A stretch of 64,000 nt of DNA from SURF-13 sp041695325 (GCA_041695325.1 JBGFRC010000027.1:1-64000), one strand, 5' to 3'; counted from the stretch's first letter, positions 9,008-18,612 are shown. The notes: generated from the sequence alone by a model not told the origin. Translations and numbers: made by a program.

Positions 9008-11178
9008 AGCGTCCGGGCGCAGGCATCGGGTTCATGCTGGCGCTGCTGGCATTGCTGCTCGGCTCGCTACACCTGATGAGCATGGTGACGCAAAGCTCGG
9101 AGCAGTTCAGCCGCTTCTATCTGCTGTTGCTCGCCCTCAACGGCGTGGCGCTGATCGCCCTGGGCGCGCTCATCGTAGTGAATCTCATGCGCCTGGTGCG
9201 TCAATACCGACAGGGCGTGATCGGTTCGCGTCTCACGCTGCGCATGATGCTGCTGTTCGCGGCGCTCGCGGTGGCGCCGGTATCGGTGGTGTTTTACTTC
9301 TCGCTCGGTTTCCTGCACCGCAGCATAGACAGCTGGTTTGACGTGCGCATTGAACGCGCCTTGGATGACGCTCTGGAACTCTCCCGCGCGTCGCTGGATG
9401 CTCGCCTGAGCGAACTGCTGAATCAAACCGCAAGGCTGGCGCTGGAGCTGGAGGAAAAACCCGACGACGACGCGCTCGCCGCGCTCAACGGGCTGCGCGC
9501 GCGCAGCAGCGCCGGTGAGCTGACGCTGTTTACCCACAAGGGGCGCATCATCGCCACCAGCGGCGGCGAGTTTTCCAGCATCGTACCGGACACGCCAGGC
9601 GAGGCCATTCTGTTGCAGCTCGGCAAGGGACAAGATTACGTGGGGCTGGATCCGATCCGCGACACGGGCCTGCACGTGCGCGCAGTGGTCTCCGCTCCGC
9701 CCGGCGGCGCGGGCGAAGAACGGCGCGTGTTGCAGGCGCTGTTCCCCGTCGCCGCGCGCCAGAGCGAGCTCGCCGCCGCCGTGCAGGCGCAATTTACCCA
9801 ATACAAACGGCTCGCCTACCTGCGCCAGCCGCTCAAGTATACCTTCACCGTGACCTTGAGCCTGGTGCTGGCGCTGTCGTTGCTGTTCGCGGTGTGGGCG
9901 GCGTTCTTCTCCACGCGCCGCCTGGTGGCGCCGATCCGCGATCTCGCCGAAGGCACGCGCGCGGTCGCGGCGGGCGACTACACCCCGCGCCTGCCCCTGC
10001 AAAGCCGGGACGAGCTCGGCTTTCTGGTGATGTCGTTTAACGACATGACGCGGAAGATCGCGCAGGCGCGCGACGCCTTGAACCTGAGCCAGCAGCGCGC
10101 CGAGGGCCAGCGCGCCTACCTGCAGGCGCTGTTGCAACATTTGTCGTCCGGCGTGTTGACCCTGGATCATCAGCAGCGCTTGCGTACCGCCAATGCCGCG
10201 GCGGGCGAATTATTGGGCGCGGTACTCGACGAGCATGCTGGCGCGCCGCTTGACACCCTCGCCGAACGCTACCCGCACCTCGGCGCCTTCGTCGCCACCC
10301 TGCGCCATCATCTCGCCGTGCCCGCCGGAGAGTGGCGTGAAGAGGTGGTTCTGGAAGACCCGGGCGCACGCAAGATTCTGCTATGCCGCGGCACGGCCTT
10401 GCCCGCCACGGAGAGCGAGGGCGATTATCTGATTGTGTTCGATGACATCACCGCGCTGATCCAGGCGCAGCGCGACGCCGCCTGGGGCGAAGTGGCGCAG
10501 CGCCTGGCGCACGAATTCAAGAACCCGCTCACGCCGATCCAGCTTTCGGCGGAACGTCTGCGCCACAAATACTTAAAGACACTGGGCGCCGCGGAGGGCG
10601 AGCTGCTGGACCGGCTCACCCACACCATCGTGCAACAGGTGGAGGTGATGAAAGACATGGTGAACGCCTTCGCCGATTACGCGCGCAATCCACCGTTGCA
10701 GACGCGCCCGCTCGATGTCAACCGGTTGATCAACGAAGTGCTCGACCTGTACCGCGGCCAGCGCGTGCAGTTTCAGACCCGGCTTGAAGCCGGTCTGCCG
10801 CCGGTCGAGGCCGACGCCGGACGCCTGCGCCAGTTGCTGCATAATCTGATTAAAAACGCGCTGGAGGCGACACCCGGCCGCGCGCGCATCACGCTGGAAA
10901 CGCAAAGCCTGCCCGGCTTCGTCGAGCTCAGCGTGCGCGACCACGGCCCCGGCATACCCAGGGAAATCATGGCGCAACTGTTCGAGCCCTACGTCACTAC
11001 CAAGCCCAAGGGCACGGGGCTGGGGCTCGCCATCGTAAAAAAGATCGTGGAAGAACACGGCGGAGCCTTGAGCGCGGAAAACCCGCCGGACGGCGGCGCG
11101 CGCATCGTGCTGCGCCTCCCCGTCACCGCGGCGGCGCACAATGCGCAGGACCATCCCGATAAGGCGCATACGGTATGA
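8989..11178 (+). CDS. ntrY: NtrY-type sensor histidine kinase
   Basis: 729-aa membrane kinase. Several N-terminal transmembrane segments (GFMLALLALLLGSLHLMSM, LLLALNGVALIALGALIVV, and a third and fourth further on) surround a periplasmic region. A HAMP domain (RRLVAPIRDLAEGTRAVAAG), a PAS-like region, HisKA with His508 in LAHEFKNPL, and HATPase_c with NLIKNALEA, DHGPGIP and GTGLGLAIV follow. ATG 8989 was preferred over the GTG at 8980, which would add three residues. It overlaps ntrX by 4 nt. NtrY partners NtrX in nitrogen or redox regulation in other bacteria; the signal here is unknown. Confidence 0.92.
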   Translation: MALAALKRPGAGIGFMLALLALLLGSLHLMSMVTQSSEQFSRFYLLLLALNGVALIALGALIVVNLMRLVRQYRQGVIGSRLTLRMMLLFAALAVAPVSVVFYFSLGFLHRSIDSWFDVRIERALDDALELSRASLDARLSELLNQTARLALELEEKPDDDALAALNGLRARSSAGELTLFTHKGRIIATSGGEFSSIVPDTPGEAILLQLGKGQDYVGLDPIRDTGLHVRAVVSAPPGGAGEERRVLQALFPVAARQSELAAAVQAQFTQYKRLAYLRQPLKYTFTVTLSLVLALSLLFAVWAAFFSTRRLVAPIRDLAEGTRAVAAGDYTPRLPLQSRDELGFLVMSFNDMTRKIAQARDALNLSQQRAEGQRAYLQALLQHLSSGVLTLDHQQRLRTANAAAGELLGAVLDEHAGAPLDTLAERYPHLGAFVATLRHHLAVPAGEWREEVVLEDPGARKILLCRGTALPATESEGDYLIVFDDITALIQAQRDAAWGEVAQRLAHEFKNPLTPIQLSAERLRHKYLKTLGAAEGELLDRLTHTIVQQVEVMKDMVNAFADYARNPPLQTRPLDVNRLINEVLDLYRGQRVQFQTRLEAGLPPVEADAGRLRQLLHNLIKNALEATPGRARITLETQSLPGFVELSVRDHGPGIPREIMAQLFEPYVTTKPKGTGLGLAIVKKIVEEHGGALSAENPPDGGARIVLRLPVTAAAHNAQDHPDKAHTV

Positions 11179-12548
11179 AACGCGCCTACATTCTGGTGGT
11201 GGACGACGAGCCCGATATTCGCCGCCTGGTGCAGGAAATCCTGGAAGACGAAGGCTACGAAGTGCAGGCGGCGGAAAACGGCGCGGCGGCGCGCGAACGG
11301 CGGCGCGCGCGCCGGCCCGATCTGATCCTGCTCGACATCTGGATGCCGGACGTGGACGGCATCACGTTGCTCAAGGAGTGGTCGGCGGAAGACGCGCTCG
11401 CCGCGCCGGTTGTCATGATCTCCGGCCACGGCACAGTGGAGACCGCGGTTGAAGCCACGCGCCTCGGCGCGTACGATTTTCTGGAAAAGCCGCTGTCCAT
11501 GGCCAAGCTCCTGCTCACCGTGCGCCGCGCGCTGGAGGCTGACCAACTGCGCAAGGAAAACCTCGGCCTGCGCCGGCACGCCGCCGCCGTCTCCGAACCC
11601 GCCGGCAAGAGCGCCGTCATGCAACGTCTGCGCGAGCAGGCGCGGCGCATCGCGCAGCACGACAGCTGGGTATTAATCAGCGGCGAACCGGGCAGCGGCA
11701 AGGAGGTGCTGGCGCGCTATATTCATACCTTGAGCGCGCGCCGGGAAAGCCCGTTCGTGGAGGTGGGCGTAGCCTCCATCGCGCGTGAAAACATCGCCAC
11801 CGAGCTGTTCGGCGCGGAGCAGGAAGGCAAGGTGCACTTCGGCCTGCTGGAGCAGGCCAGCGGCGGCACGCTGTTTCTGGATGACATCAGCGACATGGCG
11901 CCGGCCACCCAGGCGCCGCTGCTCTCCGCCCTGGAGACCCAATCCTTCCTGCGCGTGGGCGGCGCCGCGCCAGTGCGCATCAACGTGCGCGTGATCGCCG
12001 CCACCCAGCGCGACCTGGCGCAGGAAGTCGCCGCGCGGCGCTTCCGCGAAGACCTCTACTATCGCCTCAATGTTCTCACCCTCACCGTGCCCGCGCTGCG
12101 CGAACACGCCGAGGACGTGCCCGAATTGCTCAACTACTACGTCAACTGGTTCGTCACCCAGGAAGGCCTGCCTTACCGCGGTTTCACGGTGGCGGCGCAA
12201 AACCGTTTGCGTCACCACCCGTGGCCGGGCAACGTGCGCGAACTGAAAAACCTGGTACAGCGCGTGCTGATACTGGGCGGCGGCGCGGAGATTACCCTGG
12301 GGGAAGTCGAGACCGCGCTGGGCGCGGCGGCCGCTCCACCCGCGGCGCCCGCCGCACCCGTGACCGGCGACTACGACCTGCCGCTGCGCGAGGCGCGCGA
12401 GCGATTTGAAAAGGCCTACCTCGAATACCACCTGCGCAGAACCGGCAGCATGGTCAAGCTCGCCCAGCTCACCGGCATGGAACGCACCCATTTATACCGC
12501 AAGCTGAAGAGCCTGGGCATCAGCCCGAAACAGGAGGCGGGAGAGTAA
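11175..12548 (+). CDS. ntrX: NtrX-type response regulator lacking the GAFTGA loop
   Basis: 457-aa regulator with a receiver domain (acidic Asp10/Asp11, phospho-acceptor Asp54, Lys104), an AAA+ domain and a Fis-type HTH (MVKLAQLTGMERTHLYRKLK). Walker A reads GEPGSGKE (170-177). Walker B reads FLDD where FLDE is usual. At 210-223, where sigma-54 activators have ELFG...GAFTGA, the sequence is ELFGAEQEGKVHFG, so the sigma-54 contact loop is missing. This suggests a regulator that binds DNA but may not activate sigma-54 polymerase. It overlaps ntrY by 4 nt. Confidence 0.9.
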   Translation: MKRAYILVVDDEPDIRRLVQEILEDEGYEVQAAENGAAARERRRARRPDLILLDIWMPDVDGITLLKEWSAEDALAAPVVMISGHGTVETAVEATRLGAYDFLEKPLSMAKLLLTVRRALEADQLRKENLGLRRHAAAVSEPAGKSAVMQRLREQARRIAQHDSWVLISGEPGSGKEVLARYIHTLSARRESPFVEVGVASIARENIATELFGAEQEGKVHFGLLEQASGGTLFLDDISDMAPATQAPLLSALETQSFLRVGGAAPVRINVRVIAATQRDLAQEVAARRFREDLYYRLNVLTLTVPALREHAEDVPELLNYYVNWFVTQEGLPYRGFTVAAQNRLRHHPWPGNVRELKNLVQRVLILGGGAEITLGEVETALGAAAAPPAAPAAPVTGDYDLPLREARERFEKAYLEYHLRRTGSMVKLAQLTGMERTHLYRKLKSLGISPKQEAGE

Positions 12549-12552
12549 ATAC

Positions 12553-12576
12553 TGATACAAGATATGATACAAGATA
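12553..12576. repeat. Two tandem 12-bp units before trkA
   Basis: TGATACAAGATA occurs twice back to back, followed by a partial third copy, in the 38-nt gap between ntrX and trkA. It is AT-rich in an otherwise GC-rich region and lies over the trkA translation-start region. Confidence 0.6.
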
Positions 12577-12586
12577 CAATAACACC

Positions 12587-13960
12587 ATGAAAATCATCAT
12601 CCTCGGCGCGGGTCAGGTGGGCGCTTCGGTGGCCGAAGCGCTGGTAAGCGAGGCCAACGACATCACGGTGGTGGACACCGACGTGAAGCGCTTGCAGGAA
12701 TTGCAGGTGCGCCTGGACCTGCGCACCGTGGCCGGACAGGCGTCGCACCCGGAGGTGCTGCTGCGCGCCGGCGCGGAGGACGCGGACATGATCCTCGCCG
12801 TGACCAACAGCGACGAGACCAACATGGCGGCCTGCCGCGTGGCCGCGACCTTGTTCCACACCCCCACCAAGGTGGCGCGCGTGCGCGCCGTGGAGTATCT
12901 GAATTATCCGCAATTATTCTCCGCGCAGGCGTTTGACGTGGACGTGCTCATCAGCCCGGAGCAACTGGTCACCAATTACGTGCAGCGCCTGATCGAGTTT
13001 CCCGGCGCGCTGCAGGTGCTGGATTTCGCGCGCGGCCTGGTGCAGCTGGTCGCGGTGCGCACCTACCAAGGCGGTCCGCTGGTGGGGCGCGAGCTGCGTG
13101 AGCTGCGCGAGCACATGCCGAGCATCGAGACGCGCGTGGTGGCGCTGTTCCGGCGCGGCCAGTCCATCGTGCCGCAGGGCGACACGGTGATCGAGGCGGA
13201 CGATGAGGTGTTTTTCATCGCCGCCACCAAGCACTGCCGCGCGGTGATGGGTGAGTTGCGCCGTCTGGACAACCCATACAAGCGCATCATGCTCGCGGGC
13301 GGCGGCAACATCGGCAAGCGTCTCGCCATGGCGCTGGAAAACGCCTATCAGGTGAAGCTCATCGAGCACAACGCGGGGCGCGCGCGCGCCATCGCCGAGG
13401 AGCTGCACAACACCACGGTGCTGCACGGCGACGCCACCGATGAAACGCTGCTGCGCGAGGAAAACATTGAGGAATGCGACATCTTCTGCGCGCTCACCAA
13501 TGACGATGAGGACAATATCCTCTCCGCCATGCTCGCCAAGCGCCTGGGCGCGCGCAAGGTGATGGCGCTCATCAACCGTCCCGCCTACACCGACTTGATG
13601 GAGAGCGGCGCGATAGACATCGCCATTTCACCCCACCAGACCATGATCGGCAGCCTGCTCGCGCACATCCGCCGCGGCGACGTGACGGTGGTGCATTCCC
13701 TAAGACGCGGCGCGGCGGAGGCGATCGAGGCGGTGGCGCACGGCGACTCTAAATCCTCGCACGTGGCGGGACGCGCCATTGAAGACATCAAACTGCCCGC
13801 CGGCGCCACCATCGGCGCCATCGTGCGCGGCGAACAGGTGTTGATCGCGCACCATGACACGGTGATCCAGGCCGAGGATCACGTCATCCTGTTCCTGGTG
13901 GATAAAAGGCGCATCCACGAGGTGGAGCGCCTGTTTCAGGTGGGTGTGACGTTTATCTGA
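12587..13960 (+). CDS. trkA: Trk potassium uptake protein TrkA
   Basis: 457-aa cytoplasmic regulatory subunit of the Trk potassium channel. Two tandem RCK units are visible: an NAD-binding fold opening IILGAGQVGASVAEAL (3-18) and a second one opening IMLAGGGNIGKRLA (about 234), each followed by a TrkA_C domain. Length equals that of E. coli TrkA. It is followed 4 nt later by trkH, the membrane subunit, so the pair forms a transport operon downstream of ntrYX. Confidence 0.97.
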   Translation: MKIIILGAGQVGASVAEALVSEANDITVVDTDVKRLQELQVRLDLRTVAGQASHPEVLLRAGAEDADMILAVTNSDETNMAACRVAATLFHTPTKVARVRAVEYLNYPQLFSAQAFDVDVLISPEQLVTNYVQRLIEFPGALQVLDFARGLVQLVAVRTYQGGPLVGRELRELREHMPSIETRVVALFRRGQSIVPQGDTVIEADDEVFFIAATKHCRAVMGELRRLDNPYKRIMLAGGGNIGKRLAMALENAYQVKLIEHNAGRARAIAEELHNTTVLHGDATDETLLREENIEECDIFCALTNDDEDNILSAMLAKRLGARKVMALINRPAYTDLMESGAIDIAISPHQTMIGSLLAHIRRGDVTVVHSLRRGAAEAIEAVAHGDSKSSHVAGRAIEDIKLPAGATIGAIVRGEQVLIAHHDTVIQAEDHVILFLVDKRRIHEVERLFQVGVTFI

Positions 13961-13964
13961 AATA

Positions 13965-15419
13965 ATGCAATTTCTCGTCATTCAGCGCATCATGGGGCTG
14001 CTGCTGATGTTGTTCAGCCTCGCGATGCTGCCCTGCATCGCGCTTTCCTGGTTCGATCAGGACGGGGGGTTGGTACCGTTTCTCAAGGCCTGTTTCATTA
14101 CGTTCGTAACGGGCTTTCTGCTGTGGCTGCCGGTGCGCCGCCAGGTCAAGGAATTGCGCGTGCGCGACGCGTTTGTCATCGTGAGCCTGTTCTGGGGTTT
14201 GCTCGCGCTGTTCGGCGCCTTGCCTTTTCAGTTTGTCGGCACCACCACCAGCATGGTGGACGCCTACTTTGAAACCATGTCGGGGCTGACCACCACCGGC
14301 TCCACCGTGCTTACCGGTCTCGATCATCTGCCCATGTCCATGAATCTGTGGCGCGGCATTCTGCAATTTCTGGGCGGCATGGGCATCGTGGTGCTGGCGG
14401 TGGCGATCCTGCCGATGCTGGGCGTGGGCGGCATGCAGCTCTATAAGGCCGAGACGCCGGGGCCGATGAAGGAAAGCAAGCTCACCCCGCGCATCAAGGA
14501 GACCGCCAAGGCCTTGTGGTTCATTTATCTCACGCTTACCGTCGCCTGCGCGCTGGCCTTGTGGGCTGCGGGCATGACGCCGTTTGACGCCCTGTTTCAC
14601 AGCTTCACCTCGGTCGCCACGGCCGGCTTCTCCACCCACGACGCGAGCATCGCCCATTTCAACAGCCCCGCCATTGAAATGATACTCACGCTGTTCATGT
14701 TTCTGGGCGGCGCGAGCTTCACGCTGCATTTTCTGGCGTTTCGCGGCCGCACCTTGCGTCATTACTGGCAAGACACCGAGTTTCGCATCTACGTCGCCAT
14801 CCTGGCGACGGCCACGCTGGCAACCGCGCTTTATCTGTATATTTCCGCAACCTACTCCGATCCGTTCCAAGCGTTACGCTATGCGCTGTTTCAGGTGGTT
14901 AGCCTGGCCACCACGACGGGTTATACCAGCGCCGACTATGTGGCATGGCCGCCCGTGCTCGGCGCACTGCTTATCATGCTGAGCTTTTTCGGCGCGTCAG
15001 CGGGCTCCACCGGCGGCGGCATGAAGCTGGTGCGCGTGGTGTTGCTGTTCAAGCAAACCTTGTGCGAGATCAAGCGCCTGATTCACCCGCACGCCGTCGT
15101 GCCCTTGAAACTTTCGGGCAAAGCGGTTCCGGAGCGCGCCATCGCCGCGGTATCCGCCTTCTTCGCCACTTATCTCGCCAGCTTCGCCCTCATCGCACTT
15201 GCCCTCGCGGCGATGGGTGTGGACCTCGTCAGCGCCTTTGGCGCGACGGCGGCCTCGCTCAACAATCTGGGACCCGGCTTGGGCATCGTGGGCCCCGCGC
15301 TCAACTACGCCAGCCTGCCCGAAGCGGCCAAATGGTTACTGTGCTTTGCCATGCTCATCGGGCGTCTGGAATTGTTCACCTTGTTCGTGATCCTGACTCC
15401 GGCCTTCTGGCGCAAGTGA
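13965..15419 (+). CDS. trkH: Trk potassium uptake protein TrkH
   Basis: 484-aa integral membrane channel subunit with about ten or more hydrophobic segments and the four P-loop selectivity regions typical of TrkH/KtrB (TTTGSTVLTG, SVATAGFSTHD, TTTGYTSADY, SLNNLGPGLG). It works with TrkA for potassium uptake at the inner membrane. It directly follows trkA and overlaps the next small gene by 4 nt (GTGA). Confidence 0.97.
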   Translation: MQFLVIQRIMGLLLMLFSLAMLPCIALSWFDQDGGLVPFLKACFITFVTGFLLWLPVRRQVKELRVRDAFVIVSLFWGLLALFGALPFQFVGTTTSMVDAYFETMSGLTTTGSTVLTGLDHLPMSMNLWRGILQFLGGMGIVVLAVAILPMLGVGGMQLYKAETPGPMKESKLTPRIKETAKALWFIYLTLTVACALALWAAGMTPFDALFHSFTSVATAGFSTHDASIAHFNSPAIEMILTLFMFLGGASFTLHFLAFRGRTLRHYWQDTEFRIYVAILATATLATALYLYISATYSDPFQALRYALFQVVSLATTTGYTSADYVAWPPVLGALLIMLSFFGASAGSTGGGMKLVRVVLLFKQTLCEIKRLIHPHAVVPLKLSGKAVPERAIAAVSAFFATYLASFALIALALAAMGVDLVSAFGATAASLNNLGPGLGIVGPALNYASLPEAAKWLLCFAMLIGRLELFTLFVILTPAFWRK

Positions 15420-15730
15420 CGCTGATTGAAAACCTGGAAAAGATGCTGGCAGAGGGCCGGGACAATGCGTTATTGCGCTACAGCCTGGGCAGCGCCTGTC
15501 TGAAAGAGGGAGCGCTCGACCGGGCGCGCGAGCATTTAAAAATGGCCGTGACGCTGGATGCGCAGTATTCCGCGGCGTGGAAAAGCTACGCGCAGGCGCT
15601 TGAACGCCTGGGGGAGACGGACGCGGCGCGCGTGGCCTACCAAACCGGCATCCGGGTCGCGGAACAAAAAGGTGATCTACAGGCGGCGAAAGAGATGCAC
15701 GTGTTCTTGCGGCGCCTGAGGAATCTCTGA
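15416..15730 (+). CDS. Small tetratricopeptide-repeat protein
   Basis: 104-aa soluble protein from a GTG start that overlaps the trkH stop. It contains two TPR-like helical pairs (ALLRYSLGSACLKEGALDRA and AAWKSYAQALERLGETDAAR), which usually mediate protein-protein contacts. Similar short TPR genes occur beside several gammaproteobacterial housekeeping genes. Partner and role are unknown. It is convergent with ttcA, 22 nt away. Confidence 0.75.
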   Translation: MTLIENLEKMLAEGRDNALLRYSLGSACLKEGALDRAREHLKMAVTLDAQYSAAWKSYAQALERLGETDAARVAYQTGIRVAEQKGDLQAAKEMHVFLRRLRNL

Positions 15731-15752
15731 ATTCATGCCACGGCCAATCTCA

Positions 15753-16484
15753 TCAAGCCCGTCCCGCCATCAAAGGCTTCAAGGTGGTCAACAGGCTCTT
15801 AAACAGGCCCTTGTTGCCGGACTCCTCGGCGGCGAGCAGTTCCTTCATGTGCTGGCGCTGCATCGGCCTGCGGAAGCAGGCCGGGCAGTTGTCGCGTATC
15901 ACCGGCAACTTCGCCTCCTCGGCAAACGCCCTGGTCTGACGCTCGCGCGCGTATACCAACGGACGGATCACGCGCACGTCACCCGCGTCGTTCACATAAT
16001 GCGCCTGCATGGTGCGCAGCTTGCCGCCGTGGAACGCCGACATCAAAAAGGTCTCGGCGAGGTCGTCCAGGTGCTGCGCCAGCGCCAGCACGTTGTAGCC
16101 GTTCTTGCGCGCCGCGTCGTACATCACGCCACGCTTCATGCGCGAGCAATAGGCGCAAAATGAATCGTTGTCCATGCTTTCCCTGGCCTGCTCCATGATG
16201 GGCTGGGAGCGGTAGAAATACGGCACGCCTAAATCAGCCATCACTTGTGTTAACGGCGAGGGATCGAAGCCATCCACCATCGGATCCACGGTCACCGCGC
16301 CCAGCTCAAACCGTACCGGCGCGCGGCGTTGCAGGTGCAATAGAATATGCAGCAGCGTAAGCGAATCCTTGCCGCCGGACACGCCGAGCAGCACGCGATC
16401 GCCGTCGCGGATCATGTCAAAATCGCCAATGGCCCGGCCCGCCAGACGCAGCAGGGATTTGGGCGGGTTGTGTGGAATGTGCAT
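15753..16484 (-). CDS. ttcA: tRNA 2-thiocytidine synthetase TtcA
   Basis: 243-aa enzyme that thiolates cytidine 32 of tRNA using ATP and an iron-sulfur cluster. The PP-loop is SGGKDS (36-41). Cluster cysteines are Cys110/Cys113 in CAYC and Cys200/Cys203 in CPAC, both pairs intact. Length is slightly short of the E. coli protein (311 aa) because the ends are trimmed. It is monocistronic as far as can be seen, convergent with the TPR gene. Confidence 0.95.
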   Translation of the reverse strand: MHIPHNPPKSLLRLAGRAIGDFDMIRDGDRVLLGVSGGKDSLTLLHILLHLQRRAPVRFELGAVTVDPMVDGFDPSPLTQVMADLGVPYFYRSQPIMEQARESMDNDSFCAYCSRMKRGVMYDAARKNGYNVLALAQHLDDLAETFLMSAFHGGKLRTMQAHYVNDAGDVRVIRPLVYARERQTRAFAEEAKLPVIRDNCPACFRRPMQRQHMKELLAAEESGNKGLFKSLLTTLKPLMAGRA

Positions 16485-16650
16485 ATTACTATTTTACGCC
16501 ATGGTCGCTCCCGGCGTCCTGCCTCCCGCGACACTAGCACGTCCCTGTGCGTCGCGCCACTGGGCCGGAACAGGCGCTTGCATTTAAAGCCCGCTCAAGA
16601 TATTACTATCGCCCTGGCCGGCCTCGCCGGCCGCGAGGGGTATCCCTGTT

Positions 16651-16893
16651 ATGTCGCCGTTTGAATACATCGTCTATTGGCATTGGTGGATCGTCGCGGG
16701 CGTGCTGCTTGTCATCGGTCTCACCACCCCCAGTTTTTACTTTTTGTGGCTGAGCGCGGCCGCGGCCGTCATCGGCGTGTTGTTGTTTTTCATCCCGCTC
16801 GGCTTTGTCTATCAACTGGTTCTGTTCATCGCGCTCGCCGCGCTCATCATCGGTATAGCGCGCTTTTATTTCAAAACCACGCCCGTAGCGTGA
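16651..16893 (+). CDS. NfeD-like small membrane protein
   Basis: 80-aa protein that is almost entirely hydrophobic, with about three membrane segments (WWIVAGVLLVIGLTTPSFYF, AAAAVIGVLLFFIPLGFVYQ, LFIALAALIIGIARFYF). Composition and order resemble the membrane part of NfeD/YbbK proteins, which partner stomatin/SPFH proteins, but the C-terminal OB domain is absent and no SPFH gene is nearby. A good ribosome-binding site (GAGGGG) precedes ATG 16651. It overlaps rsmE by 4 nt (GTGA), so the two are coupled. Confidence 0.65.
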   Translation: MSPFEYIVYWHWWIVAGVLLVIGLTTPSFYFLWLSAAAAVIGVLLFFIPLGFVYQLVLFIALAALIIGIARFYFKTTPVA

Positions 16894-17627
16894 CCGCGCC
16901 GCGCATCCATCTCCCGGCTTCCCTGCGGAGCGGCGCGGCCGTCACCCTGGACAAGCACGCCGCGCGGCACGTGCTGCGCGTGTTGCGTTTGCAGCCGGGC
17001 GACGCGCTCACGCTGTTCGATGGCCGGCCGGTCAATGACCGTTACGGCGAATACCACGCCACGCTGCTCGATGCAAAAGGCGCGGTGCGGATAGGCGAGT
17101 TTGTTCCGCGCGATACGGAGTCGCCGCTCACCATCACTTTGGCGCCGGGCGTCTCGCGCGGCGAGCGCATGGATTACGTGGTACAGAAGGCGGCGGAGCT
17201 GGGCGTCACGCGCATCGCGCCGCTCATCACTGAGTTCTGCGTGGTCAAAGTACAGGAGGAACGCAAGCAGAAGCGCCTCGACCACTGGCGCGGCATCGCG
17301 GTTGCGGCCTGCGAGCAGTCGGGGCGCGTGCGCGTGCCGGACATCGCTCCGCCGCAAACGTTCACGGCCTGGCTGCCGGCGGCGCACGCGGACGTGAAAC
17401 TGATGCTCGATCCGTACGCCGCGCTCACCCTGCCGCAATTACCTGAATCGCAAGGCGAGATCATCGTGCTGGCCGGCCCCGAAGGCGGCTTGAGTGACGC
17501 GGAGGTGACACAGGCCAAACGGGCGGGCTTTGTTCCGGTGCGCCTGGGGCCGCGTATCCTGCGCACCGAAACCGTGCCCGCCGCGGCGCTGGCGGCGATG
17601 CAAACCCTGTGGGGAGACTGGAGGTAA
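16890..17627 (+). CDS. rsmE: 16S rRNA (uracil-1498-N3)-methyltransferase RsmE
   Basis: 245-aa SPOUT-class methyltransferase. An N-terminal PUA-like domain (HAARHVLRVLRLQPGDALTL) leads into the knotted catalytic domain with VQKAAELGVTRIAPL, the glycine-rich GPEGGLSDAEV loop and LGPRILRTETVPAAAL, all diagnostic. A GTG start at 16890, overlapping the upstream stop, gives the expected N-terminus (TAPRIHLPASL); longer upstream extensions are in the wrong composition. hemF follows. Confidence 0.95.
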   Translation: MTAPRIHLPASLRSGAAVTLDKHAARHVLRVLRLQPGDALTLFDGRPVNDRYGEYHATLLDAKGAVRIGEFVPRDTESPLTITLAPGVSRGERMDYVVQKAAELGVTRIAPLITEFCVVKVQEERKQKRLDHWRGIAVAACEQSGRVRVPDIAPPQTFTAWLPAAHADVKLMLDPYAALTLPQLPESQGEIIVLAGPEGGLSDAEVTQAKRAGFVPVRLGPRILRTETVPAAALAAMQTLWGDWR

Positions 17628-17636
17628 AGGGCATCC

Positions 17637-17665
17637 TTGCGCGGACGGCAATAGCCACATACTAT
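17637..17665 (+). promoter_or_regulatory. Candidate sigma-70 promoter for hemF
   Basis: TTGCGC, a 17-nt spacer and TACTAT lie 30-58 nt before the hemF start. The -35 matches 3 of 6 and the -10 matches 4 of 6 consensus positions, so support is modest. Confidence 0.3.
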
Positions 17666-17694
17666 GTGAGTATTTATAGCCACGATAACCCGCC

Positions 17695-18612
17695 ATGTCC
17701 ACGCCTGATATTCAAACCGTCAAGACCTATTTGCTGGAATTGCAAGACCGCATCTGCGCCGCGCTGGAAAAAGAAGACGGCAAGGCCGGATTCACGGAAG
17801 ACCTGTGGGAACGCAAAGAGGGCGGCGGCGGACGCTCGCGCGTGATGGCCGAGGGCGCGGTATTCGAGCAGGCGGGTATCGGCTTTTCGCACGTGTACGG
17901 CGAAAAAATGCCGCCCTCCGCCACCGCGCACCGCCCCGAACTTGCGGGACGCGATTTCCAGGCGCTCGGCGTGTCACTGGTATTCCACCCGCGCAATCCT
18001 TACCTGCCCACCACGCACTGCAACGTGCGCTTTTTCATCGCGCAAAAAGACAACGCCGAGCCGGTATGGTGGTTCGGCGGCGGCTTTGATCTCACGCCCT
18101 ATTACGGCTTCGAGGAAGACGCCGTGCACTGGCATCAGACCGCGCAAGCCGCTTGCGCGCCGTTCGGCGCGGACGTGTACCCGCGTTACAAAAAATGGTG
18201 CGATGAATATTTCTTTTTGAAGCACCGTGATGAACCGCGCGGCATCGGTGGCATTTTTTATGACGATCTCAACGAGGGCGGATTTGAGCGCTGCTTTAAT
18301 TTCATGCGCAGCGTGGGCGACCATTTTCTGCCCGCCTATTTACCCGTGGTGGCGCGGCGGAAAAATATCGCTTACGGCGAACGCGAGCGCGACTTCCAGC
18401 TTTACCGGCGCGGGCGCTACGTGGAATTCAACCTGGTGTATGACCGTGGCACCCTGTTCGGCCTGCAATCCGGCGGGCGCACCGAGTCCATACTTATGTC
18501 GCTGCCGCCACTGGTAAAGTGGCGCTACAACTGGCATCCCGCGCCCGGCACGGAGGAAGCGAAATTGTACCAAGTCTTCCTCCAGCCGCGCGACTGGCTG
18601 AGCGGAAAATAG
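17695..18612 (+). CDS. hemF: Oxygen-dependent coproporphyrinogen III oxidase
   Basis: 305-aa enzyme converting coproporphyrinogen III to protoporphyrinogen IX in heme synthesis, using oxygen. Family signatures are intact: SLVFHPRNPYLPTTHCNVRFF (around 96-116, including the active-site His), WWFGGGFDLTPYYGF, and YVEFNLVYDRGTLFGLQSGGR near the C-terminus. Length matches E. coli HemF. Its presence points to an aerobic or facultative lifestyle. Confidence 0.98.
   Translation: MSTPDIQTVKTYLLELQDRICAALEKEDGKAGFTEDLWERKEGGGGRSRVMAEGAVFEQAGIGFSHVYGEKMPPSATAHRPELAGRDFQALGVSLVFHPRNPYLPTTHCNVRFFIAQKDNAEPVWWFGGGFDLTPYYGFEEDAVHWHQTAQAACAPFGADVYPRYKKWCDEYFFLKHRDEPRGIGGIFYDDLNEGGFERCFNFMRSVGDHFLPAYLPVVARRKNIAYGERERDFQLYRRGRYVEFNLVYDRGTLFGLQSGGRTESILMSLPPLVKWRYNWHPAPGTEEAKLYQVFLQPRDWLSGK

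Noticed and set aside
17628..17694. Possible FNR/Anr site before hemF
   Set aside because: No TTGAT-N4-ATCAA-like site is present; only a weak sigma-70 match was kept.
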